Assembly: GCA_021234155.1 (NCBI GenBank)
Contig: JAJEKV010000006.1
Coordinates: 10,627,317 to 10,691,316 of the forward strand
Direction of reading: 5' to 3'
DNA length: 64,000 bases
Source: Isoetes taiwanensis
Lineage: Eukaryota; Streptophyta; Lycopodiopsida; Isoetales; Isoetaceae
Below are positions 19,756 through 32,151 of this stretch, one piece after another. The translations under genes and the position numbers were made by a program. The notes beneath the pieces are model-generated. The model was given only the letters and a program-made list of their open reading frames with translations. It did not search any database and was not told the origin of the DNA. Positions within the stretch are counted from its first letter, which is position 1; each line of letters opens with the position of its first letter.

Positions 19756-21268
19756 CTAGTTTAGTTTCATGTTTGAAATATGCTTGCTTTGATAAGTTTA
19801 GATTTATATTTATAGAAAAATTAGGACTGATATGAAGACAATAGGAAACATTTCAAGAGAAAAATGATTGCTAATGCTCGCCTAAAGTATCATATAAAAG
19901 TTCACCAGCTGAAACATCCAGTTGATGTGTGAATTTCACTACCACCATCAAACCTTTGCTTCTTTGTGTAAAATCTTGATATCCTTTACATTCCACAAAG
20001 ATTGTTGAGTTTATCTTCTAATGAGTTTCTATATTTCCATGACATGTGCACTCTTGAATCCATTTATATCCATCTGCCATGAGTAGACCTACCTGTCACC
20101 ATAGCCATTTCATTCAGATTCATTTCCCTAAAGTCTTTGTCCCTTACCTTCACACAGAGCTGCATCTTCAAGGCACACATCTTGTTTTGGCAAGTTCACA
20201 ATACATTCATACTCCATATCTTTCACTTCATTATCACACTTACACCTCATATACCTCACTCCCACATTCACACTATATTTACACTCCATTTACACTCCAT
20301 CCATATCATGTCTCTACCACATACATATTCATTCCATCCTACATACACCTTGCATTCCATTCACATCATATCTCCACTACATACACATTCATTCCAATAT
20401 ACCCACTCTACATTGATTTTTACACATCCATACAATTGCATTCTCATCTGGAGTCCTGACTTATGTTAAAGACCTTTTTAGGAACTTCCTTTTTTGCTCC
20501 AAAGGCTAAGGGAACCAGCCTTTCTCTTGTTTTGGCGAGATGTTGCCTTCAAAGGGCAATATACTAATCATTAGTCCTTGCATTGTTTTCTAGGATTGAA
20601 GAATTGAAAATCTTGGTAGGGGACATTGGTGTCAAAGTCAAGGAAGACCCACTTTCAAGGTTAACACAATGCATTTGATGTCAAACTCCATAGAAGGTAT
20701 CAAATTCAAGGTCAAACACTTGGTCATAGCATGGGTTTTGAAGTCTAAAAGTCAACCATTTGAAGTTTGAAAGTCAACACGTTGAAGCTTGGAAGACCTC
20801 ATGGAATTTGTTCTAAATTCCTAGCGATCTTTCTCCTTCTTACCCTTCCCAGTCCTCATTTCCAACTCACCCTCATAAACATATTTTTACCCCATGGTTG
20901 CCATTTTGTCACCAAGACACTTGTTGAACATTTTTGCCTAGCCCTTTTTTGCTCACTCATCCCCATCGTTAAAATCCATACTCCATATTCTTCTATGCTA
21001 AAGATTGTCATTTCCCCTTTGCCCCATTCACTACATTATCCCTCATCTCCATCATTACTATATTGTTTTCATTCCTCACCTTACTTTTATTATTATTTTG
21101 TCATATACCCTTATCTATATCACATCACCTTGGGTTCACACTTGATTCGTCATTTAACTATGGTCTTGTGCATAATGGTTGTAAGCCTTCCACAAACGGG
21201 TTTATTCCTTATTAAACCATGGGCGAAGCTTTTTAAAACCAAGACTACGAGAATATACCCAGTTTATT
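19756..21268 (+). other. E1 3' untranslated region
   Basis: No gene seen. The stretch 20190-20450 is a C/T/A low-complexity tract with many CATTCCA and CACTCCAT words on the plus strand, and the two overlapping open frames across it are by-products. The E1 polypurine tract and 3' LTR start could not be placed. Confidence 0.45.
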
Positions 21269-21448
21269 GGAAATACACAGTCCAGGTCGCGATTTCTTCA
21301 CGAAAATACGGCCGGGCAATCCTAAACTTGGAAAACGTGCTCAAACCATACCGAATCTTCATCCCGAGACCTTGCAAACACTCTATTATTGGATTCCTAC
21401 ATATAAAGAGCCTAACAAGCCTAAATCTAAGCCCTAAGATGTCAGAAC
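21269..21448 (+). repeat. E1 terminal-type repeat, right copy (cut by E3)
   Basis: Direct-orientation relative of 849-1029. Similarity stops exactly where the E3 LTR starts (after AGAAC, 21444-21448), while the left copy continues (GGAACCATTAAAATTC), so E3 interrupted this repeat. Confidence 0.65.
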
Positions 21449-22481
21449 TATGACACTCCCAGAATCTATATGATGCTCCCATCGTACAAATCTCCTCCCG
21501 TGGTGGCTACATCACCATGGTAGGGCCCTCCGTCATACTCGGACCACTTGAGATGGCCAAGTGTCCGGGCGAGGAACACGGAGGTGTCATTCGTCCCACG
21601 TCCTCTATGGGAACCATATACGTACATACATGTGGCATACAATAATCATACTGAAATAATTTACCACCACGAAGGGTGGTCCATCCATCATCATCAACGA
21701 AATGACACTACAAGAATAAATAACATAAGTAATACATCATGACAAGGGCGCTACCCAGGGTTCAGACTCCATGGGGTCAACTGACGGTCAGGACCTCAAG
21801 ATATCAGCAGACGGGAGTATAACATGGTGTGGGCTGGCATAAGACAATGGCTAGGGTAGTCCATTCCATCCGCACCTCCTGTGCACACTTTGCAGATAGG
21901 CTGAAACATGCTATGGCGTGATTGTAACCCTCCGGAGACGCAATTCCAAAGAATCAACCCTATGAGACTACTCCGGGTTACATCTCCCTGGTCCAATGAG
22001 GCAGGTCAGAGAAGCTTCCCCTCCCAGATCACAACGGTTCCATGGGTGTGCTAGAGGGTACCTGCCATACCTGCAGCACCCGTATCTGTACCCGACTTAT
22101 CCCCCTAAATCTACGCAAAGCCGAGGACGTCCTTAAAGGCCATATGTTGTGACCCAGGGGGGTGTCAGACCCATACCCGGCCCACACGCAGTGACCGACT
22201 ATAAGCCTAGCACACTGTAGGAGCTCTAGTAGCCACGCTCAGCAAGGCTCCGCCCCCACTTCACCAATTGTGTTCGTTGTTTGGTGCTGAACCACATCAT
22301 AGCATCCACAGCCAGGTGGGCTCTGGTGCACATGCCTCAAGTATTGAGTATTAAGGGTTCTAGCTAGAAACATCTCTACTTCTAGGAAGTTTTTAGGTCT
22401 CTACCCTTCCTTAACCCCCAATACCCGGAAGGAGCAGAAAGAAAGAATATAAACACCATCAAAGTATTCCATCATCATCTA
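21449..22481 (-). repeat. E3 3' LTR, distal part
   Basis: The reverse complement resembles the second half of the E2 LTR. For example, the plus-strand stretch near 22141-22205 matches the reverse complement of E2 around 5690-5720 (CCCGGCCCACACG, AGTGACCGAC). The terminus reads TATGACA on the plus strand, a variant of the TGTGACG end. It stops at the Helitron H1 border and resumes at 31694. Confidence 0.85.
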
Positions 22482-23189
22482 TCTATATTATTATAGTAAT
22501 AAAAGCAAAATGATAGTTTGTGCAGAGCATCTCGGCCGTCAATTTTTTTTTTCCCACAACTTCCATTTACTTTCATTTTGGGTCGTTGAGTTGTTAATTA
22601 TTATTTTGCCTTCATTTTGGGTCGTTGAGTTGTTAGTTATTATTTTGCCTCAGCATAAACGGGAATGAGGCTTCCAAATCCGGTCGTAAAGCTTAAAGCA
22701 CGGCTTGAGGCACCCGTTCTACTTATTATGTTCTTCACCGTCTTCCAGTTTCGAGTAAGCATTTCGCTGTTCTTTGAATTTTGCAGCAAAATTTTTTGGA
22801 GCTTTATGATTTCTTAATTTATGCTTCCATTCCGGTGGATTTGGAGCTTCAATTTAGGATTACTAAATGTTTATTAGTTTTTGAATTCTTTGTAGATTTC
22901 TTGATTAGATTTGCCGTTGATTTTCCTACTTTTATTTTTTAACGCTGGATTTTCAGTTTCATTCACGGGCGGCAGTGATAGATCACGACTATTTACTTGA
23001 AACCTATCTTGAGCGCGCGCACAAGAACAACAGCCGGACCTCATGAAAGATGGGTAATGCCAGATTGAGAAAGATGCATCCATTTGAAGGCAAAGGCCCA
23101 TGATTTTTTTTTTTCCTTTTTCTAAAGCTTCGCTGCAGTACCGTGTGAGTCCCGGAAACTGCATGGAAGTTCGGGGCTCTTTTTGGAAG

Positions 23190-23319
23190 GGGAAACTTTC
23201 GAGAGCAGGAAGTTTCGGGGAAGAAACTTGCTTTCGGGCGGAAGCGGCTGGCGGCATCCTTGGCGCCCCGCCAGCCAAAGAAGTTTCTTCCCGAAACTTC
23301 CTGCTCGAGAAAGTTTCCC
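23190..23319. repeat. 130-bp inverted repeat (hairpin) in H1
   Basis: The left arm (23190-23234) carries GAGCAGGAAGTTTCGGGGAA. The right arm (about 23279-23319) carries its near-exact complement, TTCCCGAAACTTCCTGCTC. An inner stem GGCTGGCGG/CCGCCAGCC closes the middle. The transcript would fold into a long imperfect hairpin, like a young inverted-repeat or miRNA-type locus. Confidence 0.85.
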
Positions 23320-23567
23320 GCCGTAACCGTTCATCACGTGCCGATTACCCCATCCATCTTTTTCTTGCCTTTTTCTTCAATCTAACCACCGGATCTTGCA
23401 GTAGAAGCACCGGCTTTGATCGAATTAAGAAGATCTAAGCTCCATTTGGAGCCACTTCGAACTCAATTTGGTGGGTTTTATGAGCATTTTTAAGGACTTT
23501 ATCAAAGCGAGCATCGCTTAATCGAATGCTCTTCGGAGTGAGCCCTTCCTTCGTGAGGCAATCTGAA

Positions 23568-23642
23568 TGCTCTTCTGCTCTTCTGAATGCTCTTCTGCTC
23601 TTCTGAATGCTCTTCTGCTCTTCTGAATGCTCTTCTGAATGT
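23568..23642. repeat. Short tandem repeat TGAATGCTCTTCTGCTCTTC
   Basis: About four units of roughly 20 bp, the last shortened. The charged minus-strand open frame across it is probably a by-product. Confidence 0.85.
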
Positions 23643-24823
23643 TGGTGGCGCCGCCGTAGCACCACCAAAACTGGAGACCCGAAAGTTACCTAAAATAAAC
23701 TTGACCTGAAATCTTAGGTAATCGGCAAGTGATGAAGGTTACGTCGTTGTGAACTGTAGCCAACTGCCCTCTTCTTGAATCTTTCTCACAAGAAATGGGT
23801 TTTACAGAATGCAGTGCTAGTGGATCTTTATCGGGCCGTATTACTACATTCTAGATTCGAAATGGCTTTCACCTGGTAGGTCTTCATATTTTTTTTAATT
23901 GACATTTATATCGGTGGATAGTTGTTTGATATTCTCTGGTTTAACTCATACATTTACTTCTACTACTATTCTTCAACCCTGTTCTTTTGGGCCATCATTC
24001 TCATACCCTTTGGCCATCTCTGATGTCCTGCAAATAATAACTTGGTTGGCTCCATTCTTTTTTACTTATAAATTTCCACAAGTTGTCTTTGTTCTGGTTT
24101 TGCATTGATGAACTGAGTCATTTCTTTCTTATTCTTATTCTTATTTCTTTCTTTCATATTTTTCTGGCCTTATTGTTGGAACAGTTGAAAAGTGTCAGAA
24201 GTTGGTTTATCTGAACCTCAGACACAACAAGCATTCATATCTTTCATTACTGCAAATACAATCTTGATGAATATGTATTTTTCTTGCCACATTTATAGAA
24301 CTTTGAAGCTACTGAAACAACAAACCAGGGAGCATTGACGTGATATCAATTCAAGTATGCTACATTTTCAATCACTTTGTGCTCAAATACATATCTCTGA
24401 GTATGTCTATATTGGGACATCTTGGTCTTTGCTCTAATTTGGTCTGCTACCATTTCAGGTAAACCATTCTGGCAGATGAAATAAATCGTTTGAATACCAA
24501 GATGAAGCATTTCATTAGCATGTTTGAGTCCTATGGGACTGTTCCCCTAGCTCAGATCTTTTGAGAGGTTCTACCCACTGTTAAAGAAATATTGTATCAG
24601 CATGAAAGTGTATGTGTGCTATGCAACAAGTTCAAATATGTTTTCTTTGTGGCCCTGATTGGTTTGTGGTTCTGTTATAGGAGTCCAAGCTTTTATGGTT
24701 TATCTTGAAAATATGGTTTATATGTGGTGTTCTGCGTCTATCCTGTGAAGCTGTGGCAATGCAGATGCATTAGAATAAGGTAAGATATTCATCATTTATA
24801 ATTCAATCTAGACTAAAGCACGA

Positions 24824-24971
24824 TAGATTTCTAGGGAATATCCTTGTGCAAATGTATGGTAAATGTGGTGGCTTGCAGGAGGTTGAAGTGTTTGAGAACA
24901 TACCTAGACCAACTATTTGAGCAAGTCTCAGCGCAGTCTTGTCTCATGGAATGAGATGGTTTTAGCTTATA
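24824..24971 (+). pseudogene. PPR fragment in H1, part 1 (cut by H2)
   Basis: Translates as FLGNILVQMYGKCGGLQEVE and VFENIPRP, then a stop, then in a second frame VSWNEMVLAY up to the H2 border. This is the classic PLS-class pentatricopeptide pattern (MYGKCG, VFxxIPxP, VSWNxMVxAY). The frame continues directly at 29026. PPR proteins bind organellar RNA. This is a captured, broken fragment. Confidence 0.85.
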
Positions 24972-24999
24972 CTAGAAAATTGCCCACCGTTGGTGGGCT

Positions 25000-27900
25000 T
25001 TATGTGTGATTATACCAAGGGAGTTCAAGCATGAAAAACATTAGTGGTTGTTTGAGCAAGTTCTTGTGTTCGAAATGCGGTAAATGGCAACTTTAATTTG
25101 TATGTAAGTTGTCATTCTGAGGTCAAACAATTGCACATTGTAAATGCTATTGATATGCATTAAGAGCAAGATGTCACATCATAAATTGTAGATTTGAAAC
25201 ATTCGCAACCCTAGAATGAAGCACATGTGCTTTAAGTCCTTTTGTTAGTGATGTGTGTAATTCTTGGTTGCTTGGCAATATAAAAAAAAAAGGTCGAAAG
25301 TAGCATGCATATATGATGTTAGTCTCCTTAAAACAAACTCTTGGAAAAGAGCATTCCCCGCAAAATAAAAATTTTATCAAAAGAAGAAAAAAGGCTATAA
25401 CATATAGCTAATAGTTTGAAGAACACCAATCAATCTCAAAAGCACCTTTTTTCCCATGTTTGCTTCCCACAATTTGCTTTTACTTTTCAACATTGCCTAT
25501 TAATGCAAGGTTATTTTACACCATGATCTATAATCCTTGTATGCTCAAGGACAATTGGTCCACTTTTATCCCCTTCAAGGACATATGGAAAGAAAATTTG
25601 CAAGTGAGATGAATTGGATCCGGAAAAGAAGAATTGCATTAGGCATTAATCTGACACTGGGGCTTAAGCTTGTAATCTATAAAAAATATTCAAACATGTA
25701 ACAGATATCCATGAACATCATGTTCGTTTAGCATATACATCTACAACAAACCTTTTCGTTTAGCATATACATAAAGACATTTTGTGGTTTAATGTTTTGA
25801 TTATATGAAAGAAATGCACTAAATATTATAACTAAGACAATTTCATGTGGAACATTTGTGCCCTCCAACTTGCCCTCGTCCATATTTAAAATTGCAAGCC
25901 TAAGTTCCTTGTTGAAATTGCTCCGAAAAAAAAGTGGCTAGTCTCATCAAAAGATTAGTTGGCATGGGAACATCAGAACATTAAGAATAACCCACCTCTT
26001 AATTAGATATTTTTCGTATGATTGCAGCCGATTAAGTCTCGCCTAAATATTATTAGTCAAAACAGTAAGCACATTGCCTCCATCTTGAAAGCAAACCTGT
26101 AGCATTTTATATGGATAAAGGTATAAGTGCAATAATTTAGAATAGTACTATAGACTTCCAGGATATGCATGAATGGCCTACTTACCTTCCCTTAGAAGTT
26201 TAGATGGCTAGCATGCCTATCCACAGTAACAGTGATGGATTTGCAGTGCATGCCATGTCATTTCGGGCTATTATAGTTTTGATCCTGGCAGTTTCATTGC
26301 CTTGCCAAATATGACTTCACAAATATGAATATTAGAATTACATTTGTTCAAAAATTTGTCACTCAAAAGTTCGTTTCAAGTGTTGCCATATTCTATTTAA
26401 ATCTGTTGCCAATAAATATTTGAATTTTAAGAAACCACATGGTATTAGATATCTACAGTTCAGACTTGGAGACCTTCTGGAACCAGCATAATATTACCAT
26501 GTAGAAAATATGGACCTACATGTAGTTTAAATCAACACGTTGTTTAACATGATTATATATGCACCTATGGGCAAGTAGGAAATGGCTTGCAATATTCTAC
26601 TCTGTTTCTATTCATGGCTGGATTATTAAATACCAGTTTGGATAGTTGGACATGCCAAAAATGCGAGCAACACCAAGCTTCTAGGAGCTCTATCTGCACA
26701 TGGCATTCTACACTTCAAGCTGAAATACAGGGCAATGCCGTTATGAAGTTAAATGCTCTGAAGGTATAAGTATCGCACATCACCACTAATAGTGCTCTTA
26801 AATGGTCGATCAGCCTCTGCAGGAATTTCCTTTATTCCATTATATATTCTGATGCAAATTCGAACAAACTTAATATATTAAACCCACAAGTTAAAAATTG
26901 TGTCAAATAAACTAAACCAAGTTCTGCATTTCGATTGTAACTTGGCCAGTAGTCCATTAATGAAGTTGTCTAGGCTAGCAATGCCTGAAGTAGGCTCTGT
27001 TTCACAAAAGTAATTCGGCTCTATGTCATAACCATATAGATCTCTTGGAGATCTTGAACGTAAAGATACTTATTCTCGGTAGACTGGGGGAATTTAAACA
27101 CTTTGTTGAAGATTCTGCATAGACACCCTAAGAAACATACTTACTATCTGGTCTGCATAAAAAGTAAATCAAGCCACTGAATAATCTGAACATGTTTAGG
27201 GCACGCAAAGCTATTCTTCTGATACTTCACAGATGCAACACTCATAGCTACAAAAATAATGCCCATGACATCAATTTGAAATCAACTCTTTTATACTTGC
27301 TTTTGGTCTACAGCAGCAAATACAAACTCATCCAGCTGTCACCAAAATGAAAAATATAAACCCAACCCAAAACTTACTTACCTGTTTTGAGGCAACCATG
27401 GCCTTGATGCGAGCATCTGCAACATTCGAGGTCTAAAATAGGCTCAATCCTCTGGCATCCTATGGCATTTCTAGACTTACATGCTGAAATAAATTCCATT
27501 AAAACAAATTAAGAAAGACTAATTAAGATTTGGTTGTTCATTGCCTGCAGTAGTGGTCATTATGGCGGATTTTTTGCACGTGTTGTGCCATTGCCTGTAT
27601 TTATTTATTATCTCTCAACTATCAGCAGCCTCTTCCTAGCTAAAAGATTGTTAATCTATCCTTCTGGCCTTAAAATGTTTTCTTCTATCTTCTTTACCTC
27701 TTTTGAAAACCTTGAGCATGTTAGCAAGCCGTCTTGGCTGGCACATATCTGGGCAAGCAAGCTCTGGCTACATAATCAGCCATCATAACGGCTAATATCT
27801 GCACGAAAGTAGTGCAATGTAGTGGCAAAGATTAAGTCCGAACCTCGCATAGACTACATTCTGTGTAGATTACATTCTACATATTGCAGCATGATAAGGA

Positions 27901-28500
27901 CCTTCACAAGAAGAGCTCGCCATAAGTCAAATGAAATATGCTATGTAATAGACAGTCTACTTATGCCATGTAAAGAAAAGAGGTCTCTACCTAAGTAGTG
28001 CTAGTGAAGATTGTGAAAAGTTTCACCCATGCTCATTGAGTAAAAAGGAAGTACAAATGATGTGAATGTTAATCTTGAGAAGCTAAATTTGGATCTTACG
28101 TGCTGAAACTCCGGAGTCAAGTTTAGAGAAAAGTCCAGATGATATTTTATGAAATAATTACCGCCGTTCATGATTCCAATATCCCAAATCCCATCTTCAT
28201 CATACAGAGCGTTGAACAAAGATAACCAACCTATTATGGACAAACTGAAATCAAAGAGCAAATTACAAAAAACAAATCCCAGAAACATACCTATTTCTTG
28301 AAGTCACAGCAGCTCCTCCAGACGTATTATTCAAATTCTTGCTTCACAATGTCATTCAAAATCATTTGCCGTTCTTATTCTAACACAAACGATGGCAAAT
28401 TCAACTTATGGTTTTTTTTGCTCACAAATCTGTCACGAAATGAAACAGAAACCACAAGAAAAAACATGGCATACCTTCCGTTGGTTGGTTTTAGCAGACT
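25000..28500. other. H2 internal sequence, no gene recognised
   Basis: AT-rich, intron-like sequence with many short unrelated frames. I recognise no protein. Parts near 26587-26769 and 28001-28288 may be captured exons, but there is no family match by eye. Confidence 0.35.
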
Positions 28501-28510
28501 TGGCAGACTG

Positions 28511-28760
28511 TCAAGCGATGCAGGTTCGAGATGCTTCTAAAATTCGGCTTACCGGAAGAACCGAGTCAAATCGAAAAAAAAGGGTTAGCATTTGAAACTC
28601 ACAGCTTTTTATATGAATAAATGTAGCCACATGTATGTGAACCGTGCTGGGATTTGACGGAAACCTGGGTTGTAGGCTCGAATCTGCCATAGTCATTTTG
28701 CTGCCACAACAAACCCTAAACCACAGCCGCCGTTCTTTGCCCTAGTTCTCCCTTCTATCC
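28511..28760 (-). pseudogene. Possible captured 5' exon in H2
   Basis: On the minus strand, a leader with AAACCCTAA-type sequence precedes ATG 28696 (MTMADSSLQPRFPSNPST). The open frame is about 60 codons. This looks like the 5' UTR and first exon of a host gene carried by the Helitron. I cannot name the gene. Confidence 0.3.
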
Positions 28761-29025
28761 ATAGCCGCTTGATCCGTATGCCTTCCAGAAAGGTATTTCG
28801 AAGAAAATCTGAAATTGACGCCATATTTTGAATTTTTTTGAACGAAAGGTTATGTTTTATGTGCCTGTTCAATTTTCAACGGTTTGATGATGCCACGTGG
28901 CACAATCTGAGACGTCGATAGAGACGCCAAAATAATCTGGACCGTCGATAGGGGGCAGGGACATTGGCGCGATCTCGGCCATCGATCGGGCGCACAGACC
29001 GACGCCACGGTTTTATAATATAGGA

Positions 29026-29580
29026 TGCAAACAGGGACCTTAGAAATATCACATCACATGAGAGTCTCACAGGGATGTGATTTTATGGAATGCTTTGATT
29101 TATGAAGAACATTGGAGATTTTGATAATGTTTCGGACTGTTTCAGCAAATGCCTTGCAAGGATAATATTTCTTGGAATACAATGATAGTTGATTGTGCTA
29201 GACAAGGGATTATATTTGGCTTTTCAAGCAAATGCTTGATCCAGATGTAACTACTTGAATACAATGTATGGAGATAATGCACAGCACAGCCAAGTGGAAG
29301 ATGCATATAAGGTTTTTCCAATCAATACCTCAAACAATGTGGCTGCATGGGCAACTATGGTTTTCAGCGTATGCAAAAATGGTCATCTGCAACGAGCTCT
29401 TCATCTCTTTTATCAAACGCCTTACCATGATGTCTTTGCTTGGAATAACATCAGTTCACTTTTGCAGATAATGGAAATCTTGAAGAGGCACTTCATCTCT
29501 TCGAGAAAATGTCTCTCCGGAATGTTATCTCTCGAATTATCATGATTTTTGCTTATGCTGAGCAAGGAAAACTACTGTGA
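29026..29580 (+). pseudogene. PPR fragment in H1, part 2
   Basis: Continues the frame from 24971 (MQTGTLEISHHMRVSQG), then degenerate repeats in shifting frames: DNISWNTMIVDCARQG, SQVEDAYKVFPINTSNNVAA, NGHLQRALHLFYQTPYHDVF and NLEEALHLFEKMSLRNVI. It is a string of PLS-type PPR repeats with stops. Confidence 0.85.
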
Positions 29581-30339
29581 AATTTTTAGAATACTACTGT
29601 AAAAACTACTGTGAAACTACAGTAAGAGAGCCATTTATTGTTTTTCATCTCTTACTGTAGTACTTGTATCCATTGTTGTATTATTTTTCATCTACTCTAA
29701 TACCTACGCCTGTTCTCTGATCTCTGTCTTCACTTCACATCTTTCATCTGTGATTATTCTCTTTCTATCCTCCTTTTGTGCTGTAAAATAGGTAACAGAA
29801 GATGCAAGGCAAGCAACACCAGGCAACAGAGAGTGCAAGCTCCACAAGCCGCTTCATCTGTGTTTAGTACCAGATTTGCAGGCAAGGTGATAATTCTGGT
29901 GATTTTGTATCATTATTTAGAGCTTCAGATTTTTTAAATTCTGGATTATGCAGAATTGGATCAGACATTGGAACACATAATTTGCATGTTGTCCTCTATC
30001 TTCTTTGTTCTAGAGCATGAGTTGTACATTGGGCATCCAGTAAAATATTGATCATTGATCCTTCTGGCAAAGCGCCATCTCTCTTTTGTTGTATGAACAC
30101 TAAAACCAGGTTGCTGCATCAGAAAGATCAAAAGTGGCAACCAAGATTGTATGTATTTAAGCTTCTTCATAAATGTCTATGCATTCCTGCCTTTTTCACC
30201 ACGATTCTTGTTCGTTTTATATACTCCATTGCTTATGGCTTCATTGATGGTATATCCCATAGCCTTATGGCTAACAAGACGATTTCTTCAGTACATTTGA
30301 GTGTAGGACTGTCACTATATAGGGTCTCAAGAAATGCAG

Positions 30340-30710
30340 TGCAGAGGTACCAAGCCTGATGTGATCACATACACTGTGTTGTTAAATGCCTATGGGAAGG
30401 CAGGCCTTATATGAAAGATGGATGGCACTTTTGTAAGCCAGTGGTTGCCAGCTAAATGAACATACATTTAGAGTTTTGCTAGATGGCTATGGGAAGCTAG
30501 GCTTTGTGGCAAAGTCAGAACAAGTGTTAAGTGATACAATATGTGCAGACCTTAGTCTCTTAATTACAATGTTCACATCCTTGTTGGATGCATATAGACA
30601 TGCTAGGTCGTATAAAGATATGGCTATACGATTTTCAATTTTGCAAGAGAAGTGCTTTGAACCTAATACACACAATAATTGTATTTTTATTCTTACAGCA
30701 GAGCATTAAG
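30340..30710 (+). pseudogene. P-type PPR fragment in H1
   Basis: DVITYTVLLNAYGKAGL, then a stop, then TFRVLLDGYGKLGFVAKSEQ, FTSLLDAYRHARSYKDMAIR and KCFEPNTHN. The 35-residue pattern with NAYGKAG resembles P-class PPR proteins, so it probably comes from a different gene than the PLS fragment. Confidence 0.75.
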
Positions 30711-30719
30711 AGCTGTGAA

Positions 30720-31665
30720 AGGTTTTCTATAGTTGCCAGAGGACAATGTGGATGATAATATGCCATGAAGATATCTCTTAAGAATAGCATTTTAACAGAA
30801 AATGTTTTTGTATCTATAAAGGGAATTAAGGCAAGCAAAAGGCCAACACCAGTCATCGCAGCATAAATAAAAGGCTGAATTAGTTCTTTGTATAATTTTG
30901 GAGATAGTGTCTACTTCTACAATGTTTTCACAAAATTAGGGTCATATGAGATGTTTCATGTACACTATTGAGAGTATGACATGCCAAACAAGAATTGGAC
31001 ATGTAGACAAGTTCAATTTCCACCTCCTTTTCTCATTGGGTAGCAATGGCAGATACATGTGTCTACTACGGTATTGGTAATGTTGATGCATAGGCCATTA
31101 TGTAGAGGCCATATATCCATTGAAATCAGACCATTGTTTCGTATACTCTAAGATCAAATCTCAAAACGTAAGCGTGAATTTTCTAATTGAAATTTTAGTT
31201 CAGATTCAATAATATATCATCATTCATCTTTGTATTTGTGAATTATGTCTATCCATCGTTCCAATCTATTTTCTTTCAATAAGTATCACGTCAAATTTTG
31301 TCGATTTATTCATATAATTGGTGAGATAATTTTTTTTACATGGTCTTTGGGGCATCCATGGGCCTTTGGACATGCATATTCTGGTTAATTTTACTAAACC
31401 ATAACCCTAGAAGATTTGTATAATTTTCTACTATTACCATTGCAATATTCCACCACAGCAAATTATGCAAATGGCACTTTTGACTAAGGGGACCAACCCC
31501 ATCTCTAGGCTAAGTCACTCAAATAATCTACCAATTCTGCTTTATGATCCTTCCAATGGAAATGCACCATATTCATCATCATCTCATATAATATGATTAC
31601 GACTTTCATGCAATTTTGATAAGATTATGTAGGTCTAATATTTTCAACTTATGCTTGAACAAAAA
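30720..31665 (+). other. H1 3' portion, no gene
   Basis: AT-rich sequence leading to the Helitron 3' hairpin. Nothing recognised. Confidence 0.5.
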
Positions 31666-31693
31666 GCCCAGCAACGCTGGGCACTTTTTCTAG
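31666..31693 (+). other. H1 3' terminal hairpin and CTAG
   Basis: GCCCAGC-AAC-GCTGGGC followed 7 bases later by CTAG, the Helitron 3' signal. The same layout with compensating stem changes is seen in H2 and H3. Confidence 0.95.
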
Positions 31694-32141
31694 TAATACA
31701 TATAAAAGAGAATTTAACCATTCCATCTACTCAAAGAAGTGTCAGCAGAAATACAAGCTATCTAGGGACTAACTAGTCTCCTGGCTGGATCCATTATCAC
31801 GAAAAGCCTCCATTCTTCAGGTCTGTTTTCTTCTCCTTTTTCCCAAATCGATTTTGGGGCAGAAATAGGGGGTAGGGCCCCAATTTCTCCTCCCAATTTG
31901 GCAAGTCCCACTTGGCCAATCGATTTGGGTGAGGTGGCGTTTCCCTATTGCTTTCCTTTAGCTAATTATAACCTAATTAGTCTAATTAGGTTATTCATCC
32001 ACTAATATTTTTATAATAGTTAATAAAATCCCTTTTAGGTGAACCCAAGTTATCCCCTATTGACCCTTAGGGGTCTAGTTAGATACTGGTGACGTGTAAT
32101 GGTATGCATACGTATACCGTATAAATACCTAGAACGTCACA
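31694..32141 (-). repeat. E3 3' LTR, proximal part
   Basis: Read on the minus strand it starts TGTGACGTTCTAGG directly after the polypurine tract, like E2 (TGTGACGTTCCCC), and runs to the H1 border at 31694. Together with 21449-22481 it gives an LTR of about 1.48 kb. ACACGTCACC-type elements are present near 32085-32100. Confidence 0.88.
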
Positions 32142-32151
32142 TTCTCCCCCC
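32142..32151 (-). other. E3 polypurine tract
   Basis: GGGGGGAGAA on the minus strand, just before TGTGACG. Confidence 0.92.

Larger units (their letters stand above)
22700..24800. other. H1 cargo of unknown origin
   Basis: No protein recognised. The base composition alternates between T-rich, intron-like stretches and short GC-rich stretches, which looks like the 5' part of a captured host gene. It includes the 130-bp hairpin and the TGAATGCTCTTC repeat, listed separately. Confidence 0.35.
24972..29025 (-). mobile_element. H2: Helitron inserted in the PPR fragment of H1
   Basis: Minus-strand Helitron of 4,054 bp. Its 5' end (reverse complement of 29025) reads TCCTATATTATAAAA. Its 3' end has hairpin GCCCACC-AAC-GGTGGGC (24998-24982) and CTAG (24975-24972). 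The flanks are A24971 and T29026. Removing it joins GCTTATA to TGCAAACAGG and restores a continuous PPR frame, which proves both ends. It has no Rep/helicase. Confidence 0.93.
22482..31693 (+). mobile_element. H1: Helitron (non-autonomous) inserted in E3 LTR
   Basis: The 5' end TCTATATTATTATAGTAATA is typical of plant Helitrons. The 3' end has hairpin GCCCAGC-AAC-GCTGGGC (31666-31682), then ACTTTTT and CTAG (31690-31693). It sits between A (22481) and T (31694) with no target duplication, and removing it rejoins the E3 LTR. It is 9,212 bp including H2 (about 5.2 kb without). It has no Rep/helicase. Cargo includes PPR fragments (24820-30710), a large hairpin and a short tandem repeat. Confidence 0.92.
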
